Positions 32,230 to 40,040 of a stretch of 64,000 nt of DNA are shown here, piece by piece; position 1 is the first letter of the stretch, and each line of letters begins with the position of its first letter. Under the pieces are notes generated by a model. The model made no database searches, was not told where the DNA came from, and worked only from the letters and a program-made list of their open reading frames with translations. Origin of the DNA: Christensenella sp034926635 (GTDB lineage: Bacteria; Bacillota; Clostridia; Christensenellales; Christensenellaceae); assembly GCA_034926635.1 (NCBI GenBank), contig JAYFQX010000005.1, forward strand, positions 62,001 to 126,000, in the 5' to 3' direction. The position numbers and the translations under genes were made by a program.

Positions 32230-33867
32230 TTGAGCAAGGAAAAAAAACTGTTTCGGCAATTGAAAGAGGGATGGATAAAGACAGGAAAAAACGGAGCGTC
32301 CATGCAGCTTCGTCTGTTCTGTTTCTTTACGCTGCTTGTTGTGACGGTGGTGCTCGGGGTACTTGCCGTTTTGTTTGCGACGGGTATTTTTTCTGCCGGA
32401 AGTCGTGAAACCAAAACCATCCTGCAAGGAGAAATAACGCATCTTTCCCAGAATGCCGCAGAACAGTTTGGTAATCTTTCTATCCAAAGCGTTGCACTGT
32501 CGCAAGAAATATCCAATAGTATGGAAGCATATATAAAGACGCTGGGGCTCACTCCGGAGGAAATTGCGCATAACCCCGAGGCGCTGGAGGCGTTGTTGGG
32601 GAGCCAGTTTGACAGGATGACGGGGGCGCTTGAATCGGTAAAGAGCAGCGGGGTATTTCTGATTTTGGACGCCACAATAAATCCGGAGGCTGAAAATGCC
32701 GAAAATTCGCGCGCCGGGTTATTTATAAAAAATATGGAGCCAAACATCCTGAATGCTTCTGCGCCGAATATTTTGATGATCCGCGGACCTGTTGCGATTG
32801 CGCGGGAAAACGGGTATAATATTCATTCTCAGTGGAAGATGGAATTTGATACTGAGGGAGCCGATTATTATACGTTGCCGATGCAGGCGGCCCGGGAAAC
32901 AAAGTTACAGCTCTCACGTCTATATTACTGGTGCCCAAATGTACGACTGCCGGAAACCAATGAAACCATCATGCTTTGCAGCGTGCCTTTGATTGCGTCC
33001 GATGGAACGGTGTTTGGTGTTTGTGGGTTTGAAGTGAGCGAGATGCTGTTTAAACTGGCGAATATGCCGGATAATTCGACTTATACCCGTATTTTTTGTA
33101 TGATTTCACCCGTGGAGGGAAACCGGCTGAATACGCAAAACGCGCTGCTGGCGGGGAACTATTCTGCGCTGCCCCATGACGGCGCGGCAAGAGAACTGTT
33201 GGCGCGTCCGGGGGAAGATTCGTTCGACCGCTTTGAATGGGACGGAGAAACGCTTTATGCGGGGATGTACACGCCGTTGCAGATGTATCCGCGCGGCTCA
33301 GCGTTTGAAAACTGCGGATGGGCGTTTTCGCTGATGATGCCGGAGCAGGATCTATTAGAAGTGGTTTCTCTGCAAAGAAACTATTTGATTTTGTTCTTAC
33401 TGCTGCTGATGGCAGGAGGCGTTGCGGCGGTGCTGCTTGTCAGTAAAAAAGTATTACGTCCCATGATGGATGCTTTGGAAACGTTGAAGACGAAAGGACC
33501 GTCGGGGCTTACAAAGACGCACATTCTGGAAATCGATGATTTTATCGCGTTTTTATCCGCGCAAGATGATGCGTCAAAACAACCGGGGGAAAAGACGACC
33601 CCGCAGCAGCACGGTTTTTCTAAGTACGAGGAATTTGTGAAAAATATTGAAACGCTTTCGCCCGCGGAGCGTGCTGTTTTTAATCTTTATATGAAGGGGT
33701 ATACGGCGAAGGAGATCGCGGAAATCCTATGTTTGAGTATTAATACGATCAAGACGCATAATAAGCGTATTTATATGAAGTTAAACGTGACGTCACGCAA
33801 AGAATTGATGGTTTACGTAGATATGATGGCAGAGTCGCGCGGGATGCCGCGGCGTGAAGAAAAATAG
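32230..33867 (+). CDS. Membrane-anchored one-component sensor with LuxR-type DNA-binding domain
   Basis: The 545-residue protein has one TM near 27-52, a large extracellular sensor region to about 370 (Cache-like layout), a second TM near 378-400, a short cytosolic linker and a C-terminal LuxR/GerE helix-turn-helix (LSPAERAVFNLYMKGYTAKEIAEILCLSINTIKTHNKRIYMKL). No kinase or receiver domain is present. Signal outside would thus act directly on DNA binding at the membrane. Its partner is probably the binding lipoprotein upstream. TTG 32230 follows AAGGAAAGGCGG. Confidence 0.82.
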   Translation: MSKEKKLFRQLKEGWIKTGKNGASMQLRLFCFFTLLVVTVVLGVLAVLFATGIFSAGSRETKTILQGEITHLSQNAAEQFGNLSIQSVALSQEISNSMEAYIKTLGLTPEEIAHNPEALEALLGSQFDRMTGALESVKSSGVFLILDATINPEAENAENSRAGLFIKNMEPNILNASAPNILMIRGPVAIARENGYNIHSQWKMEFDTEGADYYTLPMQAARETKLQLSRLYYWCPNVRLPETNETIMLCSVPLIASDGTVFGVCGFEVSEMLFKLANMPDNSTYTRIFCMISPVEGNRLNTQNALLAGNYSALPHDGAARELLARPGEDSFDRFEWDGETLYAGMYTPLQMYPRGSAFENCGWAFSLMMPEQDLLEVVSLQRNYLILFLLLLMAGGVAAVLLVSKKVLRPMMDALETLKTKGPSGLTKTHILEIDDFIAFLSAQDDASKQPGEKTTPQQHGFSKYEEFVKNIETLSPAERAVFNLYMKGYTAKEIAEILCLSINTIKTHNKRIYMKLNVTSRKELMVYVDMMAESRGMPRREEK

Positions 33868-33879
33868 GCGGGAGAATGG

Positions 33880-34212
33880 ATGGACACCTTAGCAGACAGA
33901 ATCAAACAGATCCTCGCGGAACAAAACTTAAAACAGGCGGAATTTGCGCGGGCATTGGGGATCAGCGCCAACTATGTGTATTTGCTTACAAGCGGAAAAA
34001 AGAAAGCAATTTCAAAGACGCTTTCTCGGTTGATTGAGACGTTCTATGGATATCAAGCGGGCTGGGTGCGCGGCGAACCCGGTATGGAAGGCGTTGCCAG
34101 AGTCAGCAGCCTTCGGCGGCGGACGTCTGAACAGATTTGTCGTCTTGCGCCGGAAGATCTTAAAAAAGTAGCAGCATTTTTGCATACGCTTGATCAGCGA
34201 AAAAAGAACTAA
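33880..34212 (+). CDS. XRE family helix-turn-helix protein
   Basis: Residues 1-60 form an XRE/Cro helix-turn-helix (LADRIKQILAEQNLKQAEFARALGISANYVYLLTSGKKK), and the C-terminus is a short helical tail (PEDLKKVAAFLHTLDQ). At 110 residues it is a small DNA-binding regulator. It follows the sensor by 12 bases and is closed by a terminator, so it belongs to the same operon. Its target is unknown. Confidence 0.85.
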   Translation: MDTLADRIKQILAEQNLKQAEFARALGISANYVYLLTSGKKKAISKTLSRLIETFYGYQAGWVRGEPGMEGVARVSSLRRRTSEQICRLAPEDLKKVAAFLHTLDQRKKN

Positions 34213-34217
34213 AAAAA

Positions 34218-34269
34218 GAGCGAAAAAAGCAGGCGTTTTTTAGAAGAAAACAGCCTGTTTTTGCCGCTC
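34218..34269 (+). terminator. Terminator after the XRE gene
   Basis: A long stem with nested arms, GAGCG/CGCTC outside and AAAAA(G)CAGGC/GCCTGTTTTT inside, closes the sensor operon. The T run is within the 3' arm. Confidence 0.7.
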
Positions 34270-34303
34270 AGGCAAAGTTTTTGTAAAATATGATCGGATT
34301 CAT

Positions 34304-34333
34304 TTGACAATAGCGGGGAATCAATGCTATAAT
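34304..34333 (+). promoter_or_regulatory. Glycogen phosphorylase promoter
   Basis: TTGACA (34304-34309), an 18-base spacer and TATAAT (34328-34333) with extended TGC form a near-consensus sigma-A promoter. Confidence 0.75.
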
Positions 34334-34389
34334 GCGCATATTTTCAATGATAGGGAGTGGGTAACGGTCCTTTTGGACAGGAGGAAATG

Positions 34390-36714
34390 ATGGAGCTATT
34401 AAACAGGACGGAAGAAATCGTGCGGCAGGATATGCGCAAGGAGCTGTGCGAGGTTAACGCAGAGGAATTGCAGGAAGCGATTGCCAAAGCGGTGTTAGAA
34501 TCAATTTCTTTAGAATGGAAGAAAACGCGTGGAGAAAAAACGCGCAAAGCATATTATTTTTCTGCAGAATACCTGATTGGAAGAATGGTATTTCATAACC
34601 TGTATGCCCTTGGATGGCTAAAAGAGGCGAGGGAACAATTTTTAGCGCGCGGCGTAGACCTTTCGAAAATGGAAGAGATCGAAGATGCGGCGATCGGCAA
34701 CGGCGGACTTGGACGCCTTGCGGCTTGTTTTTTGGATTCTGCGGCGACAATGGGACTGCCGCTTAATGGTTATGGAATTAAGTATAAAAACGGGCTTTTT
34801 CGCCAGAAGATCAGCGATGGATTTCAGGTAGAAGAAGCGGATGACTGGAACAGCGACAGAGATCCATGGTTTGTTCGCAGCGAGCAGGACAGCGTGACTG
34901 TGCACTATCGCGGACAAGAAGTGATTGCGGTGCCATATGATATGCCGGTGATCGGATATAAATCCGGGGAAGTCAATACGCTCAGGCTGTGGCAGGCAGA
35001 AGCCGGGAAAGAATTTGATTTTGCACGGTTTAACGCAGGCGATTACGCCGGTGCGGTAGAAGAAAAGAACAATGCAGAAATGATTACCCGGGTGCTCTAT
35101 CCAAATGATAGTGCGCCGGAAGGAAAACGGCTGCGTCTGAAGCAGGAGTACTTCTTTTCCAGCGCATCGCTTCAGGATCTGCTGCGGCGGTTTGAAAAAG
35201 AATATGGCAGTGATTTCGGCGAATTCGCAAAATATCATGCAATCCAGCTTAACGATACGCACCCGGTGGTTGCGATCCCAGAACTCATCCGTCTTTTGAT
35301 GCAGAAGGGGATGGAGTTTGAAGACGCTTTTGCAGTCGCACGGGAGACTTTTTCCTACACCAACCACACGATTATGGCAGAAGCGCTGGAGACATGGGAT
35401 ATTGGGCTATTCCGGGATTTGCTTCCGGAGGTTTATGATATTATCGTATTGTTAAACGACAGGCTGCTTATGGAGCTTGATGGCAGAAATCAGGCAGAGC
35501 TGGAGATTTTGCATGACGGGTCAATCCAGATGGCGAGGCTGGCGGTCTATGCGTCGTCTTGCGTGAATGGCGTAGCGGAGATCCATACGGAATTGCTCAA
35601 GCAAAATGTTTTGCATGATTGGTATGCGTGGTTTCCCGAGAGGTTTCAAAACAAGACGAACGGCGTCACGCAGCGGCGGTGGCTGGGCCTTTGCGATCCG
35701 GAGCTTGCACGGCTAATCTCCGGCAAAATCGGCTGGGATTGGCTGAAAGATTTTTCGCAGATCCAAAATATTGAGCCGTATATTGCAGACGACGCATTTG
35801 TACGTGATTTTTTGCAAGTGAAAAAAATCCGTAAAGAAAAGCTTGCCGATTACATTTATAAGCGTGATAAGACGGCTGTGCGCGCGGATTCGGTTTTTGA
35901 CATCCAGATCAAACGTCTGCATGAATATAAACGGCAGCTTTTAAACGCGTTTTCCATTGTGGATATTTATTTTCGGATCAAAGACGGAGAACTTGTGGAT
36001 TTTCCGCGTATGACGTTTGTATTTGGCTCGAAGGCTGCGCCGGGATATTATGTTGCAAAAGGGATTATTAAATATATCAATGAAATCAGCCGGGTGATTG
36101 CGGCAGATGATCAGGTGAACGAAATTTTGCAGGTGGTGTTTGCTTCCAATTACGATGTATCGTATGCACAGAAGCTTGTTCCGGCGGCAAATATTTCCGA
36201 GCAGATCTCTACGGCAGGAACCGAGGCGTCCGGCACAGGCAATATGAAGTTTATGATGAACGGTGCGGTGACGCTGGGCACGTATGACGGGGCAAATGTG
36301 GAAATTGTCCGGCAGGCCGGAGAAGAGAACAATTATATTTTTGGCGCACGAGTGGAAGACTTACAGCGCATTGGCGGCAGTTATCGTCCGATGGAAATTT
36401 ATGAAAAAGACGCACGAATCCGCAGGGTGGTGGATACGCTGATAGACGGTACTTTTTCTGACGGCGGGACAGGAATGTTTGGTGTGATTTATGACCAGCT
36501 TTTGCATGGCGGAAACGGACAGGAAGCCGACCACTATAAGGTGCTGCTGGATTTTGGAGATTATATGTGTCAAAAACTGCGCGCGATCTATGATACAAAG
36601 GATGAAATGATGTTTGGACGCAAGTGCCTTTATAACATCGCCAGAAGCGGCATGTTTTCCAGTGATCGCACGGTTGCGGAATATGCACGGGATATCTGGC
36701 ATATCGAAAAATAA
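34390..36714 (+). CDS. glgP: Glycogen/alpha-glucan phosphorylase
   Basis: The enzyme releases glucose 1-phosphate from alpha-1,4-glucan. At about 774 residues it is near family length. PLP binding is marked by EASGTGNMKFMMNGAVTLGTYDGANVEI, and the N-terminal GNGGLGRLAACFLDS and YGIKYKNGLF segments are typical. AGGAGG at 34379-34384 supports ATG 34390 (34387 is adjacent and in frame); a GTG at 34357 has no suitable site. It stands alone with its own promoter and a strong bidirectional terminator. Confidence 0.95.
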   Translation: MELLNRTEEIVRQDMRKELCEVNAEELQEAIAKAVLESISLEWKKTRGEKTRKAYYFSAEYLIGRMVFHNLYALGWLKEAREQFLARGVDLSKMEEIEDAAIGNGGLGRLAACFLDSAATMGLPLNGYGIKYKNGLFRQKISDGFQVEEADDWNSDRDPWFVRSEQDSVTVHYRGQEVIAVPYDMPVIGYKSGEVNTLRLWQAEAGKEFDFARFNAGDYAGAVEEKNNAEMITRVLYPNDSAPEGKRLRLKQEYFFSSASLQDLLRRFEKEYGSDFGEFAKYHAIQLNDTHPVVAIPELIRLLMQKGMEFEDAFAVARETFSYTNHTIMAEALETWDIGLFRDLLPEVYDIIVLLNDRLLMELDGRNQAELEILHDGSIQMARLAVYASSCVNGVAEIHTELLKQNVLHDWYAWFPERFQNKTNGVTQRRWLGLCDPELARLISGKIGWDWLKDFSQIQNIEPYIADDAFVRDFLQVKKIRKEKLADYIYKRDKTAVRADSVFDIQIKRLHEYKRQLLNAFSIVDIYFRIKDGELVDFPRMTFVFGSKAAPGYYVAKGIIKYINEISRVIAADDQVNEILQVVFASNYDVSYAQKLVPAANISEQISTAGTEASGTGNMKFMMNGAVTLGTYDGANVEIVRQAGEENNYIFGARVEDLQRIGGSYRPMEIYEKDARIRRVVDTLIDGTFSDGGTGMFGVIYDQLLHGGNGQEADHYKVLLDFGDYMCQKLRAIYDTKDEMMFGRKCLYNIARSGMFSSDRTVAEYARDIWHIEK

Positions 36715-36723
36715 ATTTTTATC

Positions 36724-36757
36724 AACAAAAAAGAGCCTTATAAGGCTCTTTTTTGTT
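36724..36757 (+). terminator. Bidirectional terminator
   Basis: A perfect 17-bp inverted repeat, AACAAAAAAGAGCCTTA and its complement, meets without a loop in the sequence. A and T runs flank the GC core on both sides, so it serves both convergent genes (phosphorylase and glutaredoxin-like). Confidence 0.9.
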
Positions 36758-36793
36758 ATATTCATTTTCAGGAAGAAAAAAAGGATAGCTTTT

Positions 36794-37057
36794 TTATTTC
36801 AATGCTTCAATAAAAACCTGTTCTATTTTTTCTTTGCTGGGCACGCCTTCATGAACTTTTACATCTCCTACGAAAAATGTGGGGACATACCAATAATCAT
36901 ATCCTTCGGTTTTCCGGGGTTCTTTGCTCTCTTCGATGGTTTCGATAGAAACCGTTTTATATTCGGGATGTTCTTTTTGCAGCGCAGCAATCAACTGGAA
37001 TGCGCGCTTGCAGTGGGGACATGTGTCCAAAATCATCGCTTTTACAGGTTTCGGCAT
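36794..37057 (-). CDS. Glutaredoxin/thioredoxin-fold small protein
   Basis: The 87-residue product (ATG 37057, GGAGGT 7 bases upstream) has a redox CPHC motif at 13-16 and the cis-Pro region YVPTFFVGD. It matches glutaredoxin-like, thioredoxin-fold proteins of Clostridia. It may reduce disulfides or act in thiol transfer. It faces the phosphorylase gene across a shared terminator and is divergent from the MGMT-family gene. Confidence 0.85.
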   Translation of the reverse strand: MPKPVKAMILDTCPHCKRAFQLIAALQKEHPEYKTVSIETIEESKEPRKTEGYDYWYVPTFFVGDVKVHEGVPSKEKIEQVFIEALK

Positions 37058-37156
37058 GATTGATACCTCCATTTTTTAAAATTCGTGTTATAATCATAAT
37101 AAACTGGTGAAAGAATTGTTAAACCGGTTGCCGTGATTTTGAGGAGAGCCCGCAAT

Positions 37157-37537
37157 ATGAATTTTTATGATAAAGTATATGATGCGGTCAGGAAAATCCC
37201 CTGTGGGAAAGTAGCGACCTACGGACAGATTGCCCGGATGGCGGGAAGTCCGCGCGCCTCAAGGGCGGTAGGATATGCACTGCACCGCAACCCTGCGCCG
37301 GGAGTCATTCCTTGTCACCGCGTTGTAAACCAGAAAGGACGACTCGCCCCGGCATTTGCGTTTGGCGGACCGGGAGCACAGCGGGCGTTGCTGGAGGCGG
37401 AAGGCGTTGTATTCCGCCCGGATGGGTTTGTGGATTTGGAAGTTTTTCTATGGGATGTGAACGAAGCAAAATGGTGGAAAGGAGAGGTATGGGAAAACCA
37501 TACCGGGCACAAGAATGAAGAAACAGAAAAAAGATAA
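37157..37537 (+). CDS. MGMT-family DNA-binding/alkyltransferase protein
   Basis: The 126-residue protein contains the C-terminal MGMT domain: KVATYGQIARMAGSPRASRAVGYALHRNP and the active site VIPCHRVV with Cys53. The cysteine means it could remove alkyl groups from O6-alkylguanine, unlike ATL proteins where it is Trp. It lacks the N-terminal domain of Ada/Ogt and has a longer C-terminal tail. ATG 37157 follows GAGGAG. It overlaps the MscL gene by 23 bases, so expression is coupled. Confidence 0.86.
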   Translation: MNFYDKVYDAVRKIPCGKVATYGQIARMAGSPRASRAVGYALHRNPAPGVIPCHRVVNQKGRLAPAFAFGGPGAQRALLEAEGVVFRPDGFVDLEVFLWDVNEAKWWKGEVWENHTGHKNEETEKR

Positions 37538-38027
37538 GGCAAAAGGGCTGCTGCAAGAATTTAAGGAGTTTATCTCGCGCGGAAGCGTGATGGACCTAGC
37601 AGTCGGTATGATCATCGGCGCTGCTTTTACGGCAATCGTGAAGGCGCTGGTAGAGAATATTATCAATCCTGTGATCGGATTATTGACAGGCGGGATGGAT
37701 TTTTCATCATGGAAGATCCCACTCACTGCCGCAGGAGCCGAGGGCGCGTGTATTGAGCTGGGAATGTTTATCAATGCGGTGATCAATTTCCTGCTGGTGG
37801 CGCTGGTGATTTTTTTGCTTGTAAAGGGGCTCAACAGCCTGCATAAAAAACCGGATCCCACGCCGGAAAAACAGCCGAGGCTGTGCCCGTATTGCCGCGG
37901 CGAGATTGCCGACGACGCAACGCGCTGTCCGCATTGTACATCTATGTTGACTGACGATACAGCCGTGCAGCCGGAATCTGTGAAACCGAAAACATATGGA
38001 CGCAAAATAGGAGGAACCCAGGCATGA
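37515..38027 (+). CDS. mscL: Large-conductance mechanosensitive channel MscL with C-terminal zinc ribbon
   Basis: Residues about 10-110 are a typical MscL: EFKEFISRGSVMDLAVGMIIGAAFTAIVKALVENIINPVIG (given only in part as evidence), then TM2 (FINAVINFLLVALVIFLLVKG). Normal MscL ends soon after a short helix; here about 50 more residues include a zinc ribbon, LCPYCRGEIADDATRCPHC (127-145 or so). It would open under membrane tension. The ribbon is in frame and conserved in style with the organism's other ribbons. Overlap with both neighbours indicates one operon. Confidence 0.9.
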   Translation: MKKQKKDKAKGLLQEFKEFISRGSVMDLAVGMIIGAAFTAIVKALVENIINPVIGLLTGGMDFSSWKIPLTAAGAEGACIELGMFINAVINFLLVALVIFLLVKGLNSLHKKPDPTPEKQPRLCPYCRGEIADDATRCPHCTSMLTDDTAVQPESVKPKTYGRKIGGTQA

Positions 38028-38389
38028 ATTTTAAGATGGTGCATAACAACCTAAATGTTTTAGATTTACAAAAATCTCTGGATTTTTACAAAAACGCCCT
38101 TGGTCTTAAGGAAATCCGCAGAAAAGAAGGCGACGGATTTATCCTCGTGTACCTTTCGGGCGGCAGCGCATCCCATCAGCTTGAGCTCACTTGGCTGCGG
38201 GACAAGGATACGCCTTATGATTTGGGCGATAATGAAATCCATCTTGCGTTTGAAACAGACGATTTTGCAGCGGCGCATGCCATGCACAGGGAAATGGGAT
38301 GTATCTGCTATGAAAATGAAGCGATGGGAATCTATTTTATCGAAGATCCGGATGGTTACTGGCTGGAGATCATTCCGGCAAAAAAATAA
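38024..38389 (+). CDS. Glyoxalase/lactoylglutathione lyase-like (VOC) protein
   Basis: The 121-residue protein has the VOC beta-alpha-beta fold: HNNLNVLDLQKSLDFYKNALGL at the start and DPDGYWLEII at the end, with His7, Glu53-region and Glu117 likely metal ligands as in GloA. The ATG overlaps the MscL stop (ATGA). Methylglyoxal detoxification is the usual role, though VOC proteins vary. A terminator follows. Confidence 0.85.
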   Translation: MNFKMVHNNLNVLDLQKSLDFYKNALGLKEIRRKEGDGFILVYLSGGSASHQLELTWLRDKDTPYDLGDNEIHLAFETDDFAAAHAMHREMGCICYENEAMGIYFIEDPDGYWLEIIPAKK

Positions 38390-38410
38390 GGGGTATCCGT
38401 CTGAAATAAT

Positions 38411-38449
38411 AAAGCCTGCGGCAGCATAAAAGCGTCCGCAGGCTTTTTA
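38411..38449 (+). terminator. Terminator after the VOC gene
   Basis: AAAGCCTGCGG (38411-38421) and CCGCAGGCTTT (38436-38446) form an 11-bp stem with a 14-base loop, followed by TT. A and T runs make it usable by the convergent APC gene as well. Confidence 0.85.
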
Positions 38450-38461
38450 GACAATTAAATT

Positions 38462-39868
38462 TTATCGATCGACGGAAGGCTCTGCAAGCGATGATTTGCC
38501 GCGCATATGTTTACGGACACTGTGCGCAGCCACAAGCTCGCCCACTGCGACTGCACCCGCAACCCCGAGGATCAGCGGGAGATTTGGGCTTAATGCGCCG
38601 CCCGGCGTATCTGAAAAAAATGTAAAGAACAGGGTAATGCACAAAAATGCAAACGGCGCCACGGTAATTAAAATTAATTTTGCTTTTCCGCCCTTGACGC
38701 GGTATGGGCGCGGGCGCTGTGCATCGGATTTTCGCAGCTTCAAGAATGACGGAAACAGGAATAAATAACAAGCCAGCAGTAGATCCACATTCAGTGCAAA
38801 AAACATCCAAAAGACATCCGTGCCGCTCCCGAAAGCATCCAGCAGCGCAGCCGATATCAAAAGCGCGGAGATCACCACGCCGTTTGTCAGGTTTGCGCCA
38901 AGCGGCATACCGTTTTTTTTGCTTTTGGAAGCCAGGAACTTGGGAAGTGTGCCGAATTCCGCAGCATGCTGCGTAACATAATTCACGCCTAACGACCATG
39001 TGATGGTATTGGTGATCAAAGTAAACATAAAAAGCAGTCCGCATATCACGAGAAAAACGCCGCCGGGAGAACCGAGCAAAATAGCGAGGCTGTCAATGAA
39101 ACCGCTGGATTTGGATAATTCTGCCGTGGGAATGGCAACGCCGATCCCGAAGGACGCGAATAAATAAAAAGCGGTAATGAGCACGCCGCCCCAGATGATG
39201 GCACGGGGGATCTCTTTGGTGGGGTTTTGCATATCCCCGGCATAAGTGGTGATCACTTCAAAACCAAGGAAATTAAAAATGATAATAGAAATATAAGAAA
39301 GTCCCGAAGCGTTTGGGAGAAAATCCAAAATAGAATTTGCGGGGTTTGCTACGCCGCGGGTCATGGCGGCATACACGCCAAGGCACCCCAAAACCAGAAT
39401 GAGTGCAACCTTGATCAGCGCGCCGATGTTGACGAGCCATTTGCTTTCGCTGATGTGGTGATTTGACAGAAAAACAACGAGCCAGACCACCGCAAGCTGA
39501 ATGACAAGCGCTGTAAGCGGGGAAATCAAAATACCGGTGGCAGCAGTGAAAACCTGTGTAAACATAATGAGGGTAGAGGTGACCCAAATAGGGAAGTTGA
39601 TCCAATAATAAAAAGCCACGCGGGAACCTGCGCGAATGCCAAAGGCGCGCTTCACCCAGTCGCATAGACCGCCCTGATCTTCATAGGCGGTTCCGAGCTC
39701 CGCATTCACAAGACCATAGGGAATAAAAAAGCCGATCAGCAGGAGCAGCCACCAAAAGTATTGCGAATTCCCAATAGCGGCAGCCGGGGCAACTGCGTCG
39801 ATCGTAAGGACGATACAGACGGCTGCTAAGATGGCGTCAAAAAGGCGCAGCTTTTTTTTCTTTGCCAT
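38462..39868 (-). CDS. APC superfamily amino acid permease
   Basis: The 468-residue protein has about 12 hydrophobic segments. The start is ATG 39868 (MAKKKKLRLFDAILA) with AGGAAA upstream. TM1 with a Pro/Ala/Gly-rich break (APAAAIGNSQYFWW) and the GFEVITTYAGDMQNPTKEIPRAI element in TM6-loop are APC-family marks, near the glutamate:GABA antiporter branch. A highly folded 5' region precedes it (39909-40021). The transported amino acid is unknown. Confidence 0.88.
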   Translation of the reverse strand: MAKKKKLRLFDAILAAVCIVLTIDAVAPAAAIGNSQYFWWLLLLIGFFIPYGLVNAELGTAYEDQGGLCDWVKRAFGIRAGSRVAFYYWINFPIWVTSTLIMFTQVFTAATGILISPLTALVIQLAVVWLVVFLSNHHISESKWLVNIGALIKVALILVLGCLGVYAAMTRGVANPANSILDFLPNASGLSYISIIIFNFLGFEVITTYAGDMQNPTKEIPRAIIWGGVLITAFYLFASFGIGVAIPTAELSKSSGFIDSLAILLGSPGGVFLVICGLLFMFTLITNTITWSLGVNYVTQHAAEFGTLPKFLASKSKKNGMPLGANLTNGVVISALLISAALLDAFGSGTDVFWMFFALNVDLLLACYLFLFPSFLKLRKSDAQRPRPYRVKGGKAKLILITVAPFAFLCITLFFTFFSDTPGGALSPNLPLILGVAGAVAVGELVAAHSVRKHMRGKSSLAEPSVDR

Positions 39869-39908
39869 ATCTGATTTCCTTTTTCGGTTGGAATGTAGGC
39901 TATTTCGC

Positions 39909-40021
39909 CATGCAGGCATGAAATGGGATTCCGGTGAGGATTGCTTTGCGGCAGGAAAAATGAAACCTGCACCGTGCCCGCAGAGCAAAGCGGGGGAGTC
40001 AACCCTTGGCGGCAGCTGCAT
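39909..40021 (-). promoter_or_regulatory. GC-rich structured leader, riboswitch-like
   Basis: Between the PPK2 gene and the APC permease the sequence can form nested stems: an outer ATGCAG/CTGCAT (39910-39915 with 40016-40021), an inner GCTTTGC/GCAAAGC (39943-39949 with 39985-39991), GCAGG/CCTGC inside that (39951-39970), and a local palindrome CATGCAGGCATG (39909-39920). The region is in position to be the 5' leader of the permease mRNA. I do not recognise a known riboswitch class with confidence. Confidence 0.35.
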
Positions 40022-40040
40022 TTTGGAAAGCTTATTCTAT

